DNA of 64,000 bases from CAYPTB01 sp964413535 (GCA_964413535.1 CAYPTB010000051.1:124001-188000), one strand, 5' to 3'; counted from the first letter of the stretch, positions 51,122 through 59,381 are shown. A program made the numbers and translations. The notes: a model not told the origin generated them from the sequence alone.

Positions 51122-52132
51122 ATGCCCTTGGACGAGACGAAGGAGACCCCGACGCCCGCCGCCACCGGTCGCGCCCCTGGGGTACCTTCGGACGGAGGAA
51201 CGGCGGAGGCGCCGGCCGCGCTGCGAGGGAACGAGCCCGTGACGAAGGACGAGAAGCGCGAATCCACGGACGGCTCGGAGAAGCCCGAGCGCCCCGGCCG
51301 CCTGTCGCGCCTGCGCTTCACCAAGAAGAAGGACATGCCCGGGGGCCTGTGGCTCAAGTGCGAGTCCTGCGGGCAGGTCATCTACCGGAAGGAGCTCGAG
51401 GAGAAGGGTCGCGTCTGTCCCGCCTGCGACTTCCACTTCACGTTGCCGGGAACGGAGCGCATCCGCGTCACGCTCGACGAAGGGACGTGGCAGGAGGCTT
51501 ACTCCGAGCTCCGGCCGCTCGATCGCCTCGACTTCAGCGAGAAGACGAGCTACGCGCAGAAGATCGAGAAGACCGTGGAGCGTCTCGGGCAGAACGAGGC
51601 CTTGATCTGCGGTCACGGCGAGATCCTGGGACATCCCGTCGTCCTGGCCGTGCTCGACTTCAGCTTCATGGGCGGCTCGATGGGTGAGGTGGTCGGAGAG
51701 AAGTTCGCGCTCGCCGCCGAGCTGGCCGAGCGCGACGAGCTGCCGCTCGTCTCGTTCACGAGCTCCGGCGGAGCGCGCATGCACGAGGGCATCCTCTCGT
51801 TGATGCAGATGGCCAAGACCTGCGCGGCGCTCGACCGGCTCAACCGGGCGGGCGGCTTCTCGATCAGCGTCATGACCCATCCCACGACGGGTGGCGTCAC
51901 GGCCTCGTTCGCCTCGGTGTGCGACATCACGTTGGCGGAGCCCGGAGCTCTGATCGGCTTCGCCGGACCGCGCGTCATCGCGACGACGATCAAGCAGGAG
52001 CTGCCGCCGGGCTTCCAGCGCGCCGAGTTCATGCTCGAGAAAGGCATGATCGACGCGATCGTCGGGCGCACCGAGCTGCGCAGCACGCTGGCGCGACTGA
52101 TCGACTACAACCTCGAGCGCCCGCGCCGATGA
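51122..52132 (+). CDS. accD: acetyl-CoA carboxylase carboxyltransferase subunit beta
   Basis: The beta subunit of the carboxyltransferase that transfers CO2 from biotin to acetyl-CoA. Of 336 residues, the first 65 are a charged, probably disordered extension not found in most AccD proteins. Then comes the zinc finger (KCESCG, 15 residues, VCPACDF) and the crotonase-like domain with MGGSMGEVVGEKF, the oxyanion-hole phrase SSGGARMHEGILSLMQMAK, HPTTGGVTASFASVCD and FAGPRVI. A strong Shine-Dalgarno (GAGGAAAGGA) precedes the ATG. The accA gene is not in the window. A short hairpin TTGGG/CCCAA follows the stop. Confidence 0.95.
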   Translation: MPLDETKETPTPAATGRAPGVPSDGGTAEAPAALRGNEPVTKDEKRESTDGSEKPERPGRLSRLRFTKKKDMPGGLWLKCESCGQVIYRKELEEKGRVCPACDFHFTLPGTERIRVTLDEGTWQEAYSELRPLDRLDFSEKTSYAQKIEKTVERLGQNEALICGHGEILGHPVVLAVLDFSFMGGSMGEVVGEKFALAAELAERDELPLVSFTSSGGARMHEGILSLMQMAKTCAALDRLNRAGGFSISVMTHPTTGGVTASFASVCDITLAEPGALIGFAGPRVIATTIKQELPPGFQRAEFMLEKGMIDAIVGRTELRSTLARLIDYNLERPRR

Positions 52133-52707
52133 TTGGGCTTTGCCCCAAGACATGCAGTACGCGCTCGAGCGTCTCGACGTCGGCGTCCCGCTGCTGAACC
52201 GCGGGAGCGTCCGAAGCCGTAGCCGCGGCGGGGGGCCGCCGGTTCCCGTGACGTACGCCGTCGTCGCGCTCGCGAAACTCGCAGGGCTGCAAGCCGCAGG
52301 GATCGTCGCGCGCGTGGTTCGAGGAAGCGGACGAGCCGGGCCGAGCGGAAACTCGAGCCGCTTGCGCGGGATAGCGGCCGAAGGGTATTGGTCTCGACGC
52401 CCATGTGCCTCCCGAGACTAGTGCTGGCCGAAGACCACTCCGAGACGGCGGAGCAACTGCACGAGTGGCTTCGGCCCACTTCGACGTCGTCGCGCTGGTG
52501 GAGGACTACGTTCGGCGAGAACGAGAGCAGCACTCGCTGCGTGTCCGCCCTCGCGGATCCCTTCGATGGCGGCGCTCGGTCCACCGTGAGACCCCTTTCA
52601 CCGGCCCGGCGCTCACTCGTCCGGGCTGGACGCCGCGCAGCCTGCGGCACTCCGTCATCGGGGACCCAACGCGGGAGCCCTATATCGTCGACCCAGAGGA
52701 GAAACCC
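52133..52707. other. gene-poor, decayed region after accD
   Basis: About 575 bases between accD and the barrel gene. It begins with a small hairpin (TTGGG 52133-52137, CCCAA 52144-52148) that may end the accD transcript. It contains the broken start of a response regulator (separate entry). Around 52153-52200 a frame reads LERLDVGVPLLNR, faintly similar to the phosphorylation-site strand of receiver domains, which could be another fragment. Nothing else is recognised. Just before the barrel gene there is a TATATC box at 52681-52686 with no -35 partner. Confidence 0.5.
52403..52512 (+). pseudogene. frameshifted remnant of a response-regulator receiver domain
   Basis: From the ATG at 52403 one frame reads LPRLVLAEDHSETAEQLHEWLRP, the typical first strand, acidic pocket and first helix of a LuxR-type receiver. 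The sequence then continues in another frame as HFDVVALVEDYV, the expected second strand. One missing base near 52475 accounts for the switch (WLRP, then HFDVVA). After about 52512 no further receiver or HTH sequence can be followed, so more than 80 per cent of the gene is gone. Confidence 0.65.
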
Positions 52708-53430
52708 ATGCTCGAACTGACCCTGCTCGTGTCTCCAGTCCTCATCGGCCTCGCATCCTTACCGGCCAACGAGTTGCTCGTCGGCGCGCTGCCGGTCCAA
52801 CCCACAGCGGAACCCGCAGCCGCGCCGGTGACGAAGGAGAAGTTCGATCTCCTGGCCTTCTCCCCTGCGGGCGCGCCGTCGTCGCTCTACGGCCCGATCG
52901 GTGCGGACCCGCTGCGCTCGACTCCGAACTTGCTCGCCGACGACGGCTTGCGGCACAGCCGCTTCACCATCAAGGGCGGTCTCTTCTCGCCCGACGCAGA
53001 CGAGTACAACGACGACGGCTGGATCGTCAACGCGTCTTGGATGCGCTTCTTCACGAGCCTGCTCGCGCTCGAAGTGGAAGTGGGATACTTCGACGTGAGC
53101 GGGGAAGAGAGCGGAGTCGACACGGACATATGGGGGGCTCCCCTCATGGTGAACGGCCGTGCCAACATCCCCCTGTGGATCCTGGACCTGTACGGCGGTC
53201 TGGGAGTCGGGACGATCTACTACGACGCCGAAGCGTCGGCCGCGGGCCTGACTGCCGATGACGACGGCTTCCTCCTCGCCGGCAACGCCTTCCTCGGCGC
53301 CACGATCAACCTCGCCGATTCCATCGCCCTGGGCTTGGAGGGCAAGTACTACCTCACCGAAGACATCGATGACTTCGACGAGTCGCTCGATGCCTTCGCG
53401 CTGATGCTGACCCTGGGCTTCAGCCGGTAG
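52708..53430 (+). CDS. outer-membrane beta-barrel protein
   Basis: A 240-residue exported protein with an N-terminal signal-like segment (LTLLVSPVLIGLASLPANELLVGALP) and then alternating short amphipathic strands ending in aromatic residues: FTIKGGLFSPD, WMRFFTSLLALEVEVGYFDVSG, LDLYGGLGVGTIYYDAE, AFLGATINLADSIALGLEGKYYL and a last strand ALMLTLGFSR. The pattern is that of small 8-stranded OmpW/OmpA-like barrels. The final residue is Arg, not the Phe preferred by the assembly machinery. AGAGGAG (52695-52701) is well placed before the ATG. It stands intact between two pseudogene remnants and is followed by a very strong hairpin. Confidence 0.75.
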   Translation: MLELTLLVSPVLIGLASLPANELLVGALPVQPTAEPAAAPVTKEKFDLLAFSPAGAPSSLYGPIGADPLRSTPNLLADDGLRHSRFTIKGGLFSPDADEYNDDGWIVNASWMRFFTSLLALEVEVGYFDVSGEESGVDTDIWGAPLMVNGRANIPLWILDLYGGLGVGTIYYDAEASAAGLTADDDGFLLAGNAFLGATINLADSIALGLEGKYYLTEDIDDFDESLDAFALMLTLGFSR

Positions 53431-53448
53431 CATTTTGTGGCGACTCCG

Positions 53449-53486
53449 CCCTGCTCCAACCCTGCGCGAGTTGGGTTGGAGCAGGG
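53449..53486. terminator. strong 14-bp stem-loop after the barrel gene
   Basis: CCCTGCTCCAACCC (53449-53462) and GGGTTGGAGCAGGG (53473-53486) form a perfect 14-bp stem with a 10-base loop, starting 18 bases after the stop codon. A T-rich stretch (ATTTTG) lies before, not after, the stem, so termination in the plus direction would be of the T-less type. It may instead be a repeat element. Confidence 0.55.
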
Positions 53487-53526
53487 GCGCTTCCAGGAGC
53501 AGGAGGCGTGCTGCCCATCGACGACC

Positions 53527-53845
53527 GGACCATCGAGCGCGATCTTCATGGGTGTCGCGCGCGGCATCCGCGTCGCGCTCTCCGAGGGCCGCGTGCTCGA
53601 CACGACCCTCTTCGCGCTGGCTTCCCCGCTCGCCGACGTGCCGCCCGTGGTGGCGGCGGCGCTCATGGTGCCGATGCAGGCGCTTGCTGCACCTGCAGGT
53701 GCCTTCCGTGAGCGGCCAAGCCGTGCTGACGATGCCGATCATGGCGCCGCTCCCCGACCTCTTGGGTATCTCGCGTGACGCCGCGGTGATCGCGTACCAG
53801 ACCGGCGCGGGCGTGGGCTTCGCCAGGATCGCGCTGCCGGGCTAG
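53527..53845 (+). pseudogene. frameshifted remnant of a YfcC-type transporter
   Basis: From 53527 one frame reads AIFMGVARGIRVALSEGRVLD and ASPLADVPPVVAAALMVPMQAL, matching the C-terminal third of YfcC/C4-dicarboxylate-type carriers. After an extra G at about 53686 the match continues in the next frame as LLHLQVPSVSGQAVLTMPIM and APLPDLLGISRDAAVIAYQTGAGV, ending in GFARIALPG before a stop. The usual first 300 residues are absent and the end seems to have lost an internal segment. All of this indicates a decayed gene rather than a small functional one. Confidence 0.75.
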
Positions 53846-53972
53846 GAGCACGCGCCGCGGTCTTCGCGAGCCAAGTCCTCCCGCCTGTAGCCGGAGGAGC
53901 GACCCGAGATCGAGCGGCAGGAAAACAACAAATTCTCGACGTGATCGTCGTTCGCCGGCCTAGAGAGGCGGC

Positions 53973-54809
53973 ATGCGTTGGAAGGGCGAGCGTCGCAGCG
54001 AGAACGTCGAGGACCGGCGCGGCGTGCGCCTCGGACGCGGCACTGCGATCGGCGGCGGCGGATTGCTCGTGGTCCTGCTCGTGGTGCTTCTCGGCGGAGA
54101 CCCCTCCGAGGTGAGCTCGATCGTGTCGGGCGCCGCGCCGTACGAAACGACGCAGGGGCCGATGGAGTCGACGCCGGAGGAGGACGAGCAGGTCGACTTC
54201 GTCTCCTCCATACTCGGTTCCACCGAGGACGTGTGGCAGGAGCGCTTCCGCGAGCTAGGCCAAAGCTACGACCCGCCGCGGCTGGTGCTGTTCCGCGACG
54301 CCGTCGAGTCGGCTTGCGGCCTTGGCTCCGCGGCGGTCGGGCCCTTCTACTGTCCGTCCGACCAGAGCGTGTACATCGATCTCGCCTTCTACGAGGACCT
54401 GCGCGAGCTCGGCGCTCCCGGCGACTTCGCGCAGGCTTACGTGATCGCGCACGAGGTTGGCCACCACGTCCAGAACCTCTTGGGGCTCGCGGACGCGCTG
54501 CGCCAACGGCATGCCGGCGATGCGAACGAGCTCTCGGTGCGCGTGGAGCTGCAAGCGGACTTCCTGGCCGGCGTCTGGGCGCACCACGCGAATCGACGCC
54601 GCCCGCTCCTCGAAGAGGGCGACGTCGCGGAAGCGCTCGAAGCGGCCGCGGCGATCGGAGACGACCGGCTGCAGCGCCAATCGCAAGGCCACGTCCAGCC
54701 CGAGTCCTTCACCCACGGCACCTCGGCCCAGCGCGTGCACTGGTTCAAGCTGGGCCTCTCGACCGGCGAGCTCGAGCGCGCCGATGTCCTCGCGACCGCG
54801 AAGCTCTGA
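53973..54809 (+). CDS. YpfJ/KPN_02809-family neutral zinc metallopeptidase
   Basis: A 278-residue membrane-anchored protease. A single helix (GGGLLVVLLVVLLGG, about 28-42) follows a basic cytoplasmic start, and the rest is extracytoplasmic. The zinc motif H160-E-V-G-H164 (AHEVGHHVQNLLG) and a downstream Glu in VELQADFLAGVWAHH complete the catalytic set. Other family phrases are PPRLVLFRDAVESACGLG, AVGPFYCPSDQSVYIDLAFY and the C-terminal FTHGTSAQRVHWFKLGL. Its biological substrate is unknown in all species. Transcribed alone, convergent with the methyltransferase gene. Confidence 0.92.
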   Translation: MRWKGERRSENVEDRRGVRLGRGTAIGGGGLLVVLLVVLLGGDPSEVSSIVSGAAPYETTQGPMESTPEEDEQVDFVSSILGSTEDVWQERFRELGQSYDPPRLVLFRDAVESACGLGSAAVGPFYCPSDQSVYIDLAFYEDLRELGAPGDFAQAYVIAHEVGHHVQNLLGLADALRQRHAGDANELSVRVELQADFLAGVWAHHANRRRPLLEEGDVAEALEAAAAIGDDRLQRQSQGHVQPESFTHGTSAQRVHWFKLGLSTGELERADVLATAKL

Positions 54810-54875
54810 GCGTCGGTTTCCCTCTCCCCGTCGTCGCAGTCGTAGCCGTTCAATACCTGCGGCGGTAGAGCAGTC

Positions 54876-56129
54876 CTAACCGGCCGTTCCCTCGAGGGCG
54901 GGCCCGGCGAGGGGCGGAATGCGCGCGCTTCGGCCCACGCGCTGCGTCGCGGGCGCCGTGAGGCGCATGACCCAGCTGTCGAACTGGCTCGACAGGACGT
55001 CGCCGAGGGCGCGGTCCACGCTCGCGAGGGCGCGGTTGGCGATAAGCAGCGGGGGCGAGAAGAGTCCCTTGAGGCGCGCCTCGGAGATGTGCATCGCTTC
55101 GGGAACCGGCCAGGTGAGCTGATAGCCCGCCGTCTCGTGGTGGACGAAGCCGCGCGTCTCGAACCAGGCGCGCACCTCGCGCGACGAGCGGGCGTTCATC
55201 TCGCGCACGGGCAGGAGCGGCCGCTCGCGCCGGCGCGAGCGCATCCCGCGCGAGCTCGCATTGATGTCCCCGATCACGAGCGTTCCGCCCGGGCGCAGCG
55301 CCGACATCATACCGTTCAGGAACACGCCGACGTCCGGTGCGAAGCTCACGACGCCCGAGCTGATGACGAGGTCGAAGAGCTCCTCGTCGCCGCGCGGGAA
55401 CGGCGGATCCTCGCCGAAGCCCGTGCGGGCGTCGAAGCGCGCGATCCCTTCGCTCCGCGCGTTCTCCGCCGCGATGCGCACCATCTCCGGGCTCGGATCG
55501 AACGCGCACAGCGCGACGTCGGCGACGCCCTTGGCGCTCTCGATCCCGCACCAGCCCGCGCCGCAGCCGAAGTCGAGCACGCGGTCGCCTGGGCGCGGGA
55601 GGGCGAAGCGGCCGACGTAGCGCCGCATCCAGCGAAAGTGGCGGTAGCCGGGGCTGCCCGGGTCGCCGTTCCAACCGGAAGCGTTCTTGTCGAACTTCTC
55701 GACCGTCGCCTCCGGGCTCTGGACGAAGCGCCGCAGGTGCAGAACGAACAGCGTGCAGGTCCCCTGACCCTTCGCCACGAGCGCGCGCTCGCCCGAGAGC
55801 GAGCGCTGGCGCGCGGGACCTTCCGCCACGCGCACGGTCGACGTCGCATGGAAGCTCGGCCAGAGCTCGTTGCGCAGGCGCGCGAGCTCGCGGTCCCCGA
55901 CGTCGGCGGGGAGCTCGAGCACGAGACCGCCGTCGCGCCGCAGGGCGGCCGCCGCCTCGGCCGCGAGGCGGGCGAGTTCGCCTGTGCCGATGTCGACTGC
56001 GACCTTCGCGACGAGGGCGCTCACCGAACCGGCGATCGCGCGCTCCCCGGGCTCGCCCCTCGAACGGACGTGCGTCGGATCGAAGCCGAGCTCGGCGAGG
56101 AGCGGGCCATAGGGACAGGTCGCGCTCAT
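54876..56129 (-). CDS. class I SAM-dependent methyltransferase with N-terminal extension
   Basis: A 417-residue protein. Residues 1-140 form a domain I do not recognise (it opens MSATCPYGPLLAELGFD and includes LVLELPADVGDRELARLRNELW). Residues 145-417 are a Rossmann methyltransferase with motif I VLDFGCGAGWCG (DFGCGAG at 186-192), the acidic strand end ALCAFDPSPEMVRIA, DLVISSGVVSF for motif IV, and LRPGGTLVIGDINA. The substrate cannot be told. The ATG at 56129 has a poor ribosome site; in-frame codons extend further upstream, so the start is uncertain. Divergent from panB. Confidence 0.8.
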   Translation of the reverse strand: MSATCPYGPLLAELGFDPTHVRSRGEPGERAIAGSVSALVAKVAVDIGTGELARLAAEAAAALRRDGGLVLELPADVGDRELARLRNELWPSFHATSTVRVAEGPARQRSLSGERALVAKGQGTCTLFVLHLRRFVQSPEATVEKFDKNASGWNGDPGSPGYRHFRWMRRYVGRFALPRPGDRVLDFGCGAGWCGIESAKGVADVALCAFDPSPEMVRIAAENARSEGIARFDARTGFGEDPPFPRGDEELFDLVISSGVVSFAPDVGVFLNGMMSALRPGGTLVIGDINASSRGMRSRRRERPLLPVREMNARSSREVRAWFETRGFVHHETAGYQLTWPVPEAMHISEARLKGLFSPPLLIANRALASVDRALGDVLSSQFDSWVMRLTAPATQRVGRSARIPPLAGPALEGTAG

Positions 56130-56303
56130 CGGGAGGACCTGAGACGCCGCGCTGCGCGGGCGTCGATCGGAGTCCGGAGCGAGAGCATGGGCGACCAGGA
56201 TGGCGCGCCGTGCGCGTTCCGGCGAGCACAATCGGCCATCCGCGGGCGCGGCGCCCGGCCCCCTCGCACAACGCCGGGCTCGGGACTAGCCTGGTCCACC
56301 CGC

Positions 56304-57131
56304 ATGAACGAGTCCAAACGTCGCGGACCGGACGCCCGCAAGGTGACGACGCGCTCCCTGCGCCAGATGAAGGAGCGCGGCGAGCGCATCACGGCCCTGA
56401 CCGCCTACGACTTCCTGATGGCCGGCCTGCTCGACAAGGCCGGCATCGACGTCATCCTCGTCGGCGACTCGACCGCGATGGTCGTGCAGGGGCTCGACAC
56501 CACCGTCGGCGTGACGATGGAGCAGATGCTGCTCCACGCGACCTGGGTGGCGCGCGGCGTGGAGCGCGCCCTCGTCGTGGGCGACCTGCCCTTCATGTCG
56601 TACCAGGTGAACTCCGACGATGCGCTGCGCAACGCCGGCCGCATGGTCAAGGAATCCGGCGTCGAAGCGGTGAAGCTCGAGGGCGGCGAGAAGCTGTGCG
56701 ACACGATCCGCCGCATCGTCGACGTCGGCATCCCCGTCATGGGGCACATCGGGCTCACGCCGCAGTCGATCCACAAGTTCGGCACCTACCAGGTCCGGGC
56801 GACGGAGCCGGTCGAAGCCGAAGAGGTGCGTCGCGACGCCCGAGCGCTCCAGGACGCGGGCGCCTTCGCGGTCGTGATCGAGAAGGTGCCGGCCGAGCTC
56901 GCGAGCGAGATCGCGAAGAGCGTGGAGGTGCCGATCCTCGGCATCGGAGCCGGCAGCGGCTGCGACGGACAGATCCTCGTGACGCACGACATGCTCGGGT
57001 TGTACACGAAGTTCCGGCCGCGCTTCGTGCGCCGCTACGCGAACCTGGGCGAACAGATGCTCGACGCCTTCGCGCGCTACGTCGTGGACGTGAAGGGCGG
57101 CGACTTCCCGAGCGAGGACGAGAGCTACTAG
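56304..57131 (+). CDS. panB: 3-methyl-2-oxobutanoate hydroxymethyltransferase
   Basis: First step of pantothenate (CoA precursor) synthesis: adds a hydroxymethyl group from methylene-THF to ketoisovalerate. The 275-residue protein shows ITALTAYDFLMAGLLDKAGIDVILVGDS (metal site Asp), GDLPFMSYQ, VKLEGGEK, the signature IPVMGHIGLTPQSIHKFGTY, the catalytic Glu in VVIEKVP and the IGIGAGSGCDGQILVTHDMLG loop. Full length. No panC or panD nearby. ATG at 56304 chosen because it begins the family's usual lead-in KVTTRSLRQMKERGERI. Confidence 0.96.
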   Translation: MNESKRRGPDARKVTTRSLRQMKERGERITALTAYDFLMAGLLDKAGIDVILVGDSTAMVVQGLDTTVGVTMEQMLLHATWVARGVERALVVGDLPFMSYQVNSDDALRNAGRMVKESGVEAVKLEGGEKLCDTIRRIVDVGIPVMGHIGLTPQSIHKFGTYQVRATEPVEAEEVRRDARALQDAGAFAVVIEKVPAELASEIAKSVEVPILGIGAGSGCDGQILVTHDMLGLYTKFRPRFVRRYANLGEQMLDAFARYVVDVKGGDFPSEDESY

Positions 57132-57229
57132 GCAATCGCAGCCCTGCGGACCGACGGAGCGACTGCACGTCGCGTTGGACGTCTTTGGAACCGCGTCGAG
57201 GGAGCCGGGGCGCCGGCGGAGAGCTCGTC

Positions 57230-57910
57230 ATGTTCGATAGCTTCACGGACTCGGCCAAGAAGTCGCTCCACCTCGGTCGGCAGGAAGCCAAGCGCTTCCA
57301 ACTCGACGTCTACCTCACGGAGCACCTCCTTCTGGGCCTCGTCGCGGAGGGGGCCGGGCTCGCGGCTCGCTACCTGGCGGCGCGCGGGATCCACCTCGAC
57401 GACCTGCGCGCCGAGGTGGACGAAGAGGTCGAACGGGGAGCGGCGAGCCACTCTGCGCAACTGCCCTTCGCGCCGCGAACGAAGAAGGTCCTCGAGTTCT
57501 CGATGGAGGAGGCGGGGATCCTCGGACACATGAGTCTCGGGACCGTGCACCTCCTGCTCGGTCTCCTGCACGAAGGGGAGTCCCTCGGGGCGCGCATACT
57601 GGCGCAGCGGGGGATCGACATCGCGAGCGTGCGCGCGTTCGCGGCGGCGAGCCGGGGCGGCGAGTCGGCGGAGATCGTCCTGCCGCCGGAGGGGAGCGTC
57701 CCGCCCTCGTTCCCCTGGCCGCTCACGCCCGCAGCCGAGCGCGTGCTCGAGCTCGGCCTGCGCGAGGCCGCCGCCCTCGGGCAGGGACGCATCGGTCCCG
57801 AGCACCTGTTGCTCGGCCTGCTCGCCGACCCGGAGAGTCCCTCGGCGGCCTTCCTCGGGGAGCTTGACCTGACGCTCGAGAGCTACCGCGCGTTCCTGCA
57901 CGACGAGTGA
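57230..57910 (+). CDS. stand-alone Clp N-domain repeat protein (three repeats)
   Basis: A 226-residue protein made only of Clp N-terminal (repeat) motifs: FTDSAKKSLHLGRQEAKRF with YLTEHLLLGLVAEG, then TKKVLEFSMEEAGILG with LGTVHLLLGLLHEG, then AERVLELGLREAAALG with IGPEHLLLGLLADP. There is no AAA+ ATPase domain. In ClpA/ClpC these repeats bind adaptors and substrates; free-standing ones may act as adaptors or as decoys. Purine-rich CGGAGAG lies before the ATG. It is followed 48 bases later by a second such gene, and the pair probably forms one unit. Confidence 0.85.
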   Translation: MFDSFTDSAKKSLHLGRQEAKRFQLDVYLTEHLLLGLVAEGAGLAARYLAARGIHLDDLRAEVDEEVERGAASHSAQLPFAPRTKKVLEFSMEEAGILGHMSLGTVHLLLGLLHEGESLGARILAQRGIDIASVRAFAAASRGGESAEIVLPPEGSVPPSFPWPLTPAAERVLELGLREAAALGQGRIGPEHLLLGLLADPESPSAAFLGELDLTLESYRAFLHDE

Positions 57911-57958
57911 GCGCCGCGCGTCGCGTTACCATCGCGCTCCGGGAGGGAGTCGTCATCC

Positions 57959-58549
57959 ATGTTCGATCGATTCGCCGACGAGGCCAAGGATGCGATGAAC
58001 CGCGCGCGCCGGCACGCGCAGCGGCTCGATCACGAGTACCTCGGGACGGAGCACATGCTCCTGGGACTGATCGGCGAGTCGAACGATGCCACGGTCGTGC
58101 TGCAGGACCTTGGGATCGATCTCGATGCGATCCGCGACGAGGTGAGTCGACGGGTTCCCGCAGGACCCTCGGCGGCAGGCCAACGTGCTCTTCCGTTCAC
58201 GTCGGGAGCGAGGAGGGCGCTCGAGCTCTCCATGGAGGAGGCCCAGAGGCTCTCCAGTCGAACGCTCGGCACCGAACACCTCCTGCGCGGCCTCCTCAGG
58301 GAAGGCGAGGGGGTCGCCGCGCGCGTGCTAACGGCGCTCGGGCTGCGGATGGAAGCGCTCGACGCGACGATGGGGGCCTCGAGTTCCAGCCGCCGCGTGA
58401 GGGTCTTCTTGGACCGATCCCATGCGCAGTCCTTGCTCGGTTTCCTCGTGCGCACGAAGCGCACCGCGTCCGCGGAGGAGCAGGACGTGCTGTCGAAGCT
58501 CGCCGAGCAGTTGGAGCGCGCGCTCGCCGACCCGGATGGAATGCGCTGA
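57959..58549 (+). CDS. stand-alone Clp N-domain protein (two repeats)
   Basis: A 196-residue protein with two Clp-N repeats, MNRARRHAQRLDHEYLGTEH-MLLGLIGE and ALELSMEEAQRLSSRTLGTEHLLRGLLREG, in the style of ClpC (LGTEHLLLGL). A C-terminal segment of about 55 residues (HAQSLLGFLVRTKRTASAEEQDVLSKLAEQLE) is helical and not Clp-like. No ATPase domain follows; the gene ends with a normal stop. With its upstream neighbour it makes a tandem pair of orphan Clp-N proteins. A GGGAGGGAG stretch precedes the ATG. Downstream is a hairpin shared with the convergent SDR gene. Confidence 0.85.
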   Translation: MFDRFADEAKDAMNRARRHAQRLDHEYLGTEHMLLGLIGESNDATVVLQDLGIDLDAIRDEVSRRVPAGPSAAGQRALPFTSGARRALELSMEEAQRLSSRTLGTEHLLRGLLREGEGVAARVLTALGLRMEALDATMGASSSSRRVRVFLDRSHAQSLLGFLVRTKRTASAEEQDVLSKLAEQLERALADPDGMR

Positions 58550-58567
58550 CGGGAGCGAGCGATTGAC

Positions 58568-58589
58568 GGGACTCCTCGCGGAGAGTCCC
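58568..58589. terminator. hairpin between convergent Clp-N and SDR genes
   Basis: Perfect inverted repeat GGGACTC (58568-58574) and GAGTCCC (58583-58589) with an 8-base loop, in the 91-base gap between two convergent stops. Probably a shared terminator; no T-tract follows. Confidence 0.45.
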
Positions 58590-58640
58590 ACGGCCGTCTC
58601 GCGCGCCACGTCGCGCACACGGAGCAACGCGGACGCGACC

Positions 58641-59381
58641 CTAGCTGCGCTTCAGCATCGTCGTGCTGGCCTGCGCGGTGGGCCACAGCACGATCTCGCC
58701 CACGTTCACGTGCGGCGGGCGCGTGAACGCGAAGACCGCCGCGTCGGCGACGTCCTCGGGCGTGAGCGGATCGAAGCCCGCGTAGAGCTTCGCGGCGCGC
58801 GCTTCGTCGCCCTCGAAGCGCACCAAGCTGAACTCGGTCTCGACCATCCCGGGGTCGACGGTGGTGAAGCGCACGCCGCTGCCGGCCGCGTCCAGGCGCA
58901 ACGCCTCGTACAGCGCGCGCACGGCGTGCTTCGTGGCGCAGTAGACGTTGCCGCCGGGGTAGACCTGGCGGCCGGCGACGCTGCCGAGCAGGCACAGATC
59001 GCCCTTGCCGCGTTCGAGCATGCCGGGCAGCACGGCGCGGATCACGGCCAAGACGCCCTTCACGTTCGTGTCGATCATCGCGTCCCAGGCGTCGGGCGCG
59101 ACCTCGTGCACCCGGCCCATGCCGCGCGCGAGCCCCGCGTTGGCGACGGCGATGTCGAAGGGGCGCGCGGACAGGGCGTCCGCGACGGAAGCCGCGTCGC
59201 GCACGTCGAGCTCGACGACCTCCGCGTCTCGGAGCTCTGCCGCGAGCGCCTCGAGCCGCTCGCGGCGGCGCGCGGCGAGCACGAGCCGGCAACCCTCTGC
59301 GCGCAGCCGCCGCGCCAACGCCATGCCGATCCCGGCCGAAGCGCCCGTCACGAGCGCGAGCTTGCCTCTGAGGTTCTGCAT
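58641..59381 (-). CDS. short-chain dehydrogenase/reductase (YdfG-like)
   Basis: A 246-residue classical SDR: cofactor loop TGASAGIG at 12-19, NAG at 81-83, catalytic Ser134, Tyr147 and Lys151 (YCATK). Arg residues after strand 2 (LAARRRERL) point to NADP. The C-terminal phrase VRFTTVDPGMVETEFSLVRFEGD and RPPHVNVGEIVLWPTAQ are those of YdfG-type NADP-dependent 3-hydroxy acid/serine dehydrogenases. The true substrate is open. The 250-base gap to the divergent OsmC gene contains a near-perfect dyad GGTGCCGGT/ACCGGCGCC around 59495 but no clear promoter. Confidence 0.9.
   Translation of the reverse strand: MQNLRGKLALVTGASAGIGMALARRLRAEGCRLVLAARRRERLEALAAELRDAEVVELDVRDAASVADALSARPFDIAVANAGLARGMGRVHEVAPDAWDAMIDTNVKGVLAVIRAVLPGMLERGKGDLCLLGSVAGRQVYPGGNVYCATKHAVRALYEALRLDAAGSGVRFTTVDPGMVETEFSLVRFEGDEARAAKLYAGFDPLTPEDVADAAVFAFTRPPHVNVGEIVLWPTAQASTTMLKRS

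Larger units (their letters stand above)
53431..53972. other. decayed region between barrel gene and metallopeptidase
   Basis: About 540 bases that contain the 14-bp hairpin and the YfcC-type remnant listed separately. From 53846 to 53972 I see no gene; a purine-rich GAGAGGCGGC directly before 53973 is the ribosome site of the metallopeptidase. Confidence 0.5.

Noticed and set aside
52140..52421. Possible 93-codon gene after accD
   Set aside because: No family resemblance, a composition typical of random GC-rich frames and no ribosome site; only a faint receiver-like phrase, which is noted in the decayed-region entry.
53437..53778. Open frame of 113 codons after the barrel gene as a small intact gene
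   Set aside because: Its useful similarity to YfcC-type carriers switches frame at about 53686, and the N-terminal part before 53527 reads through a 14-bp hairpin, so it is a remnant.
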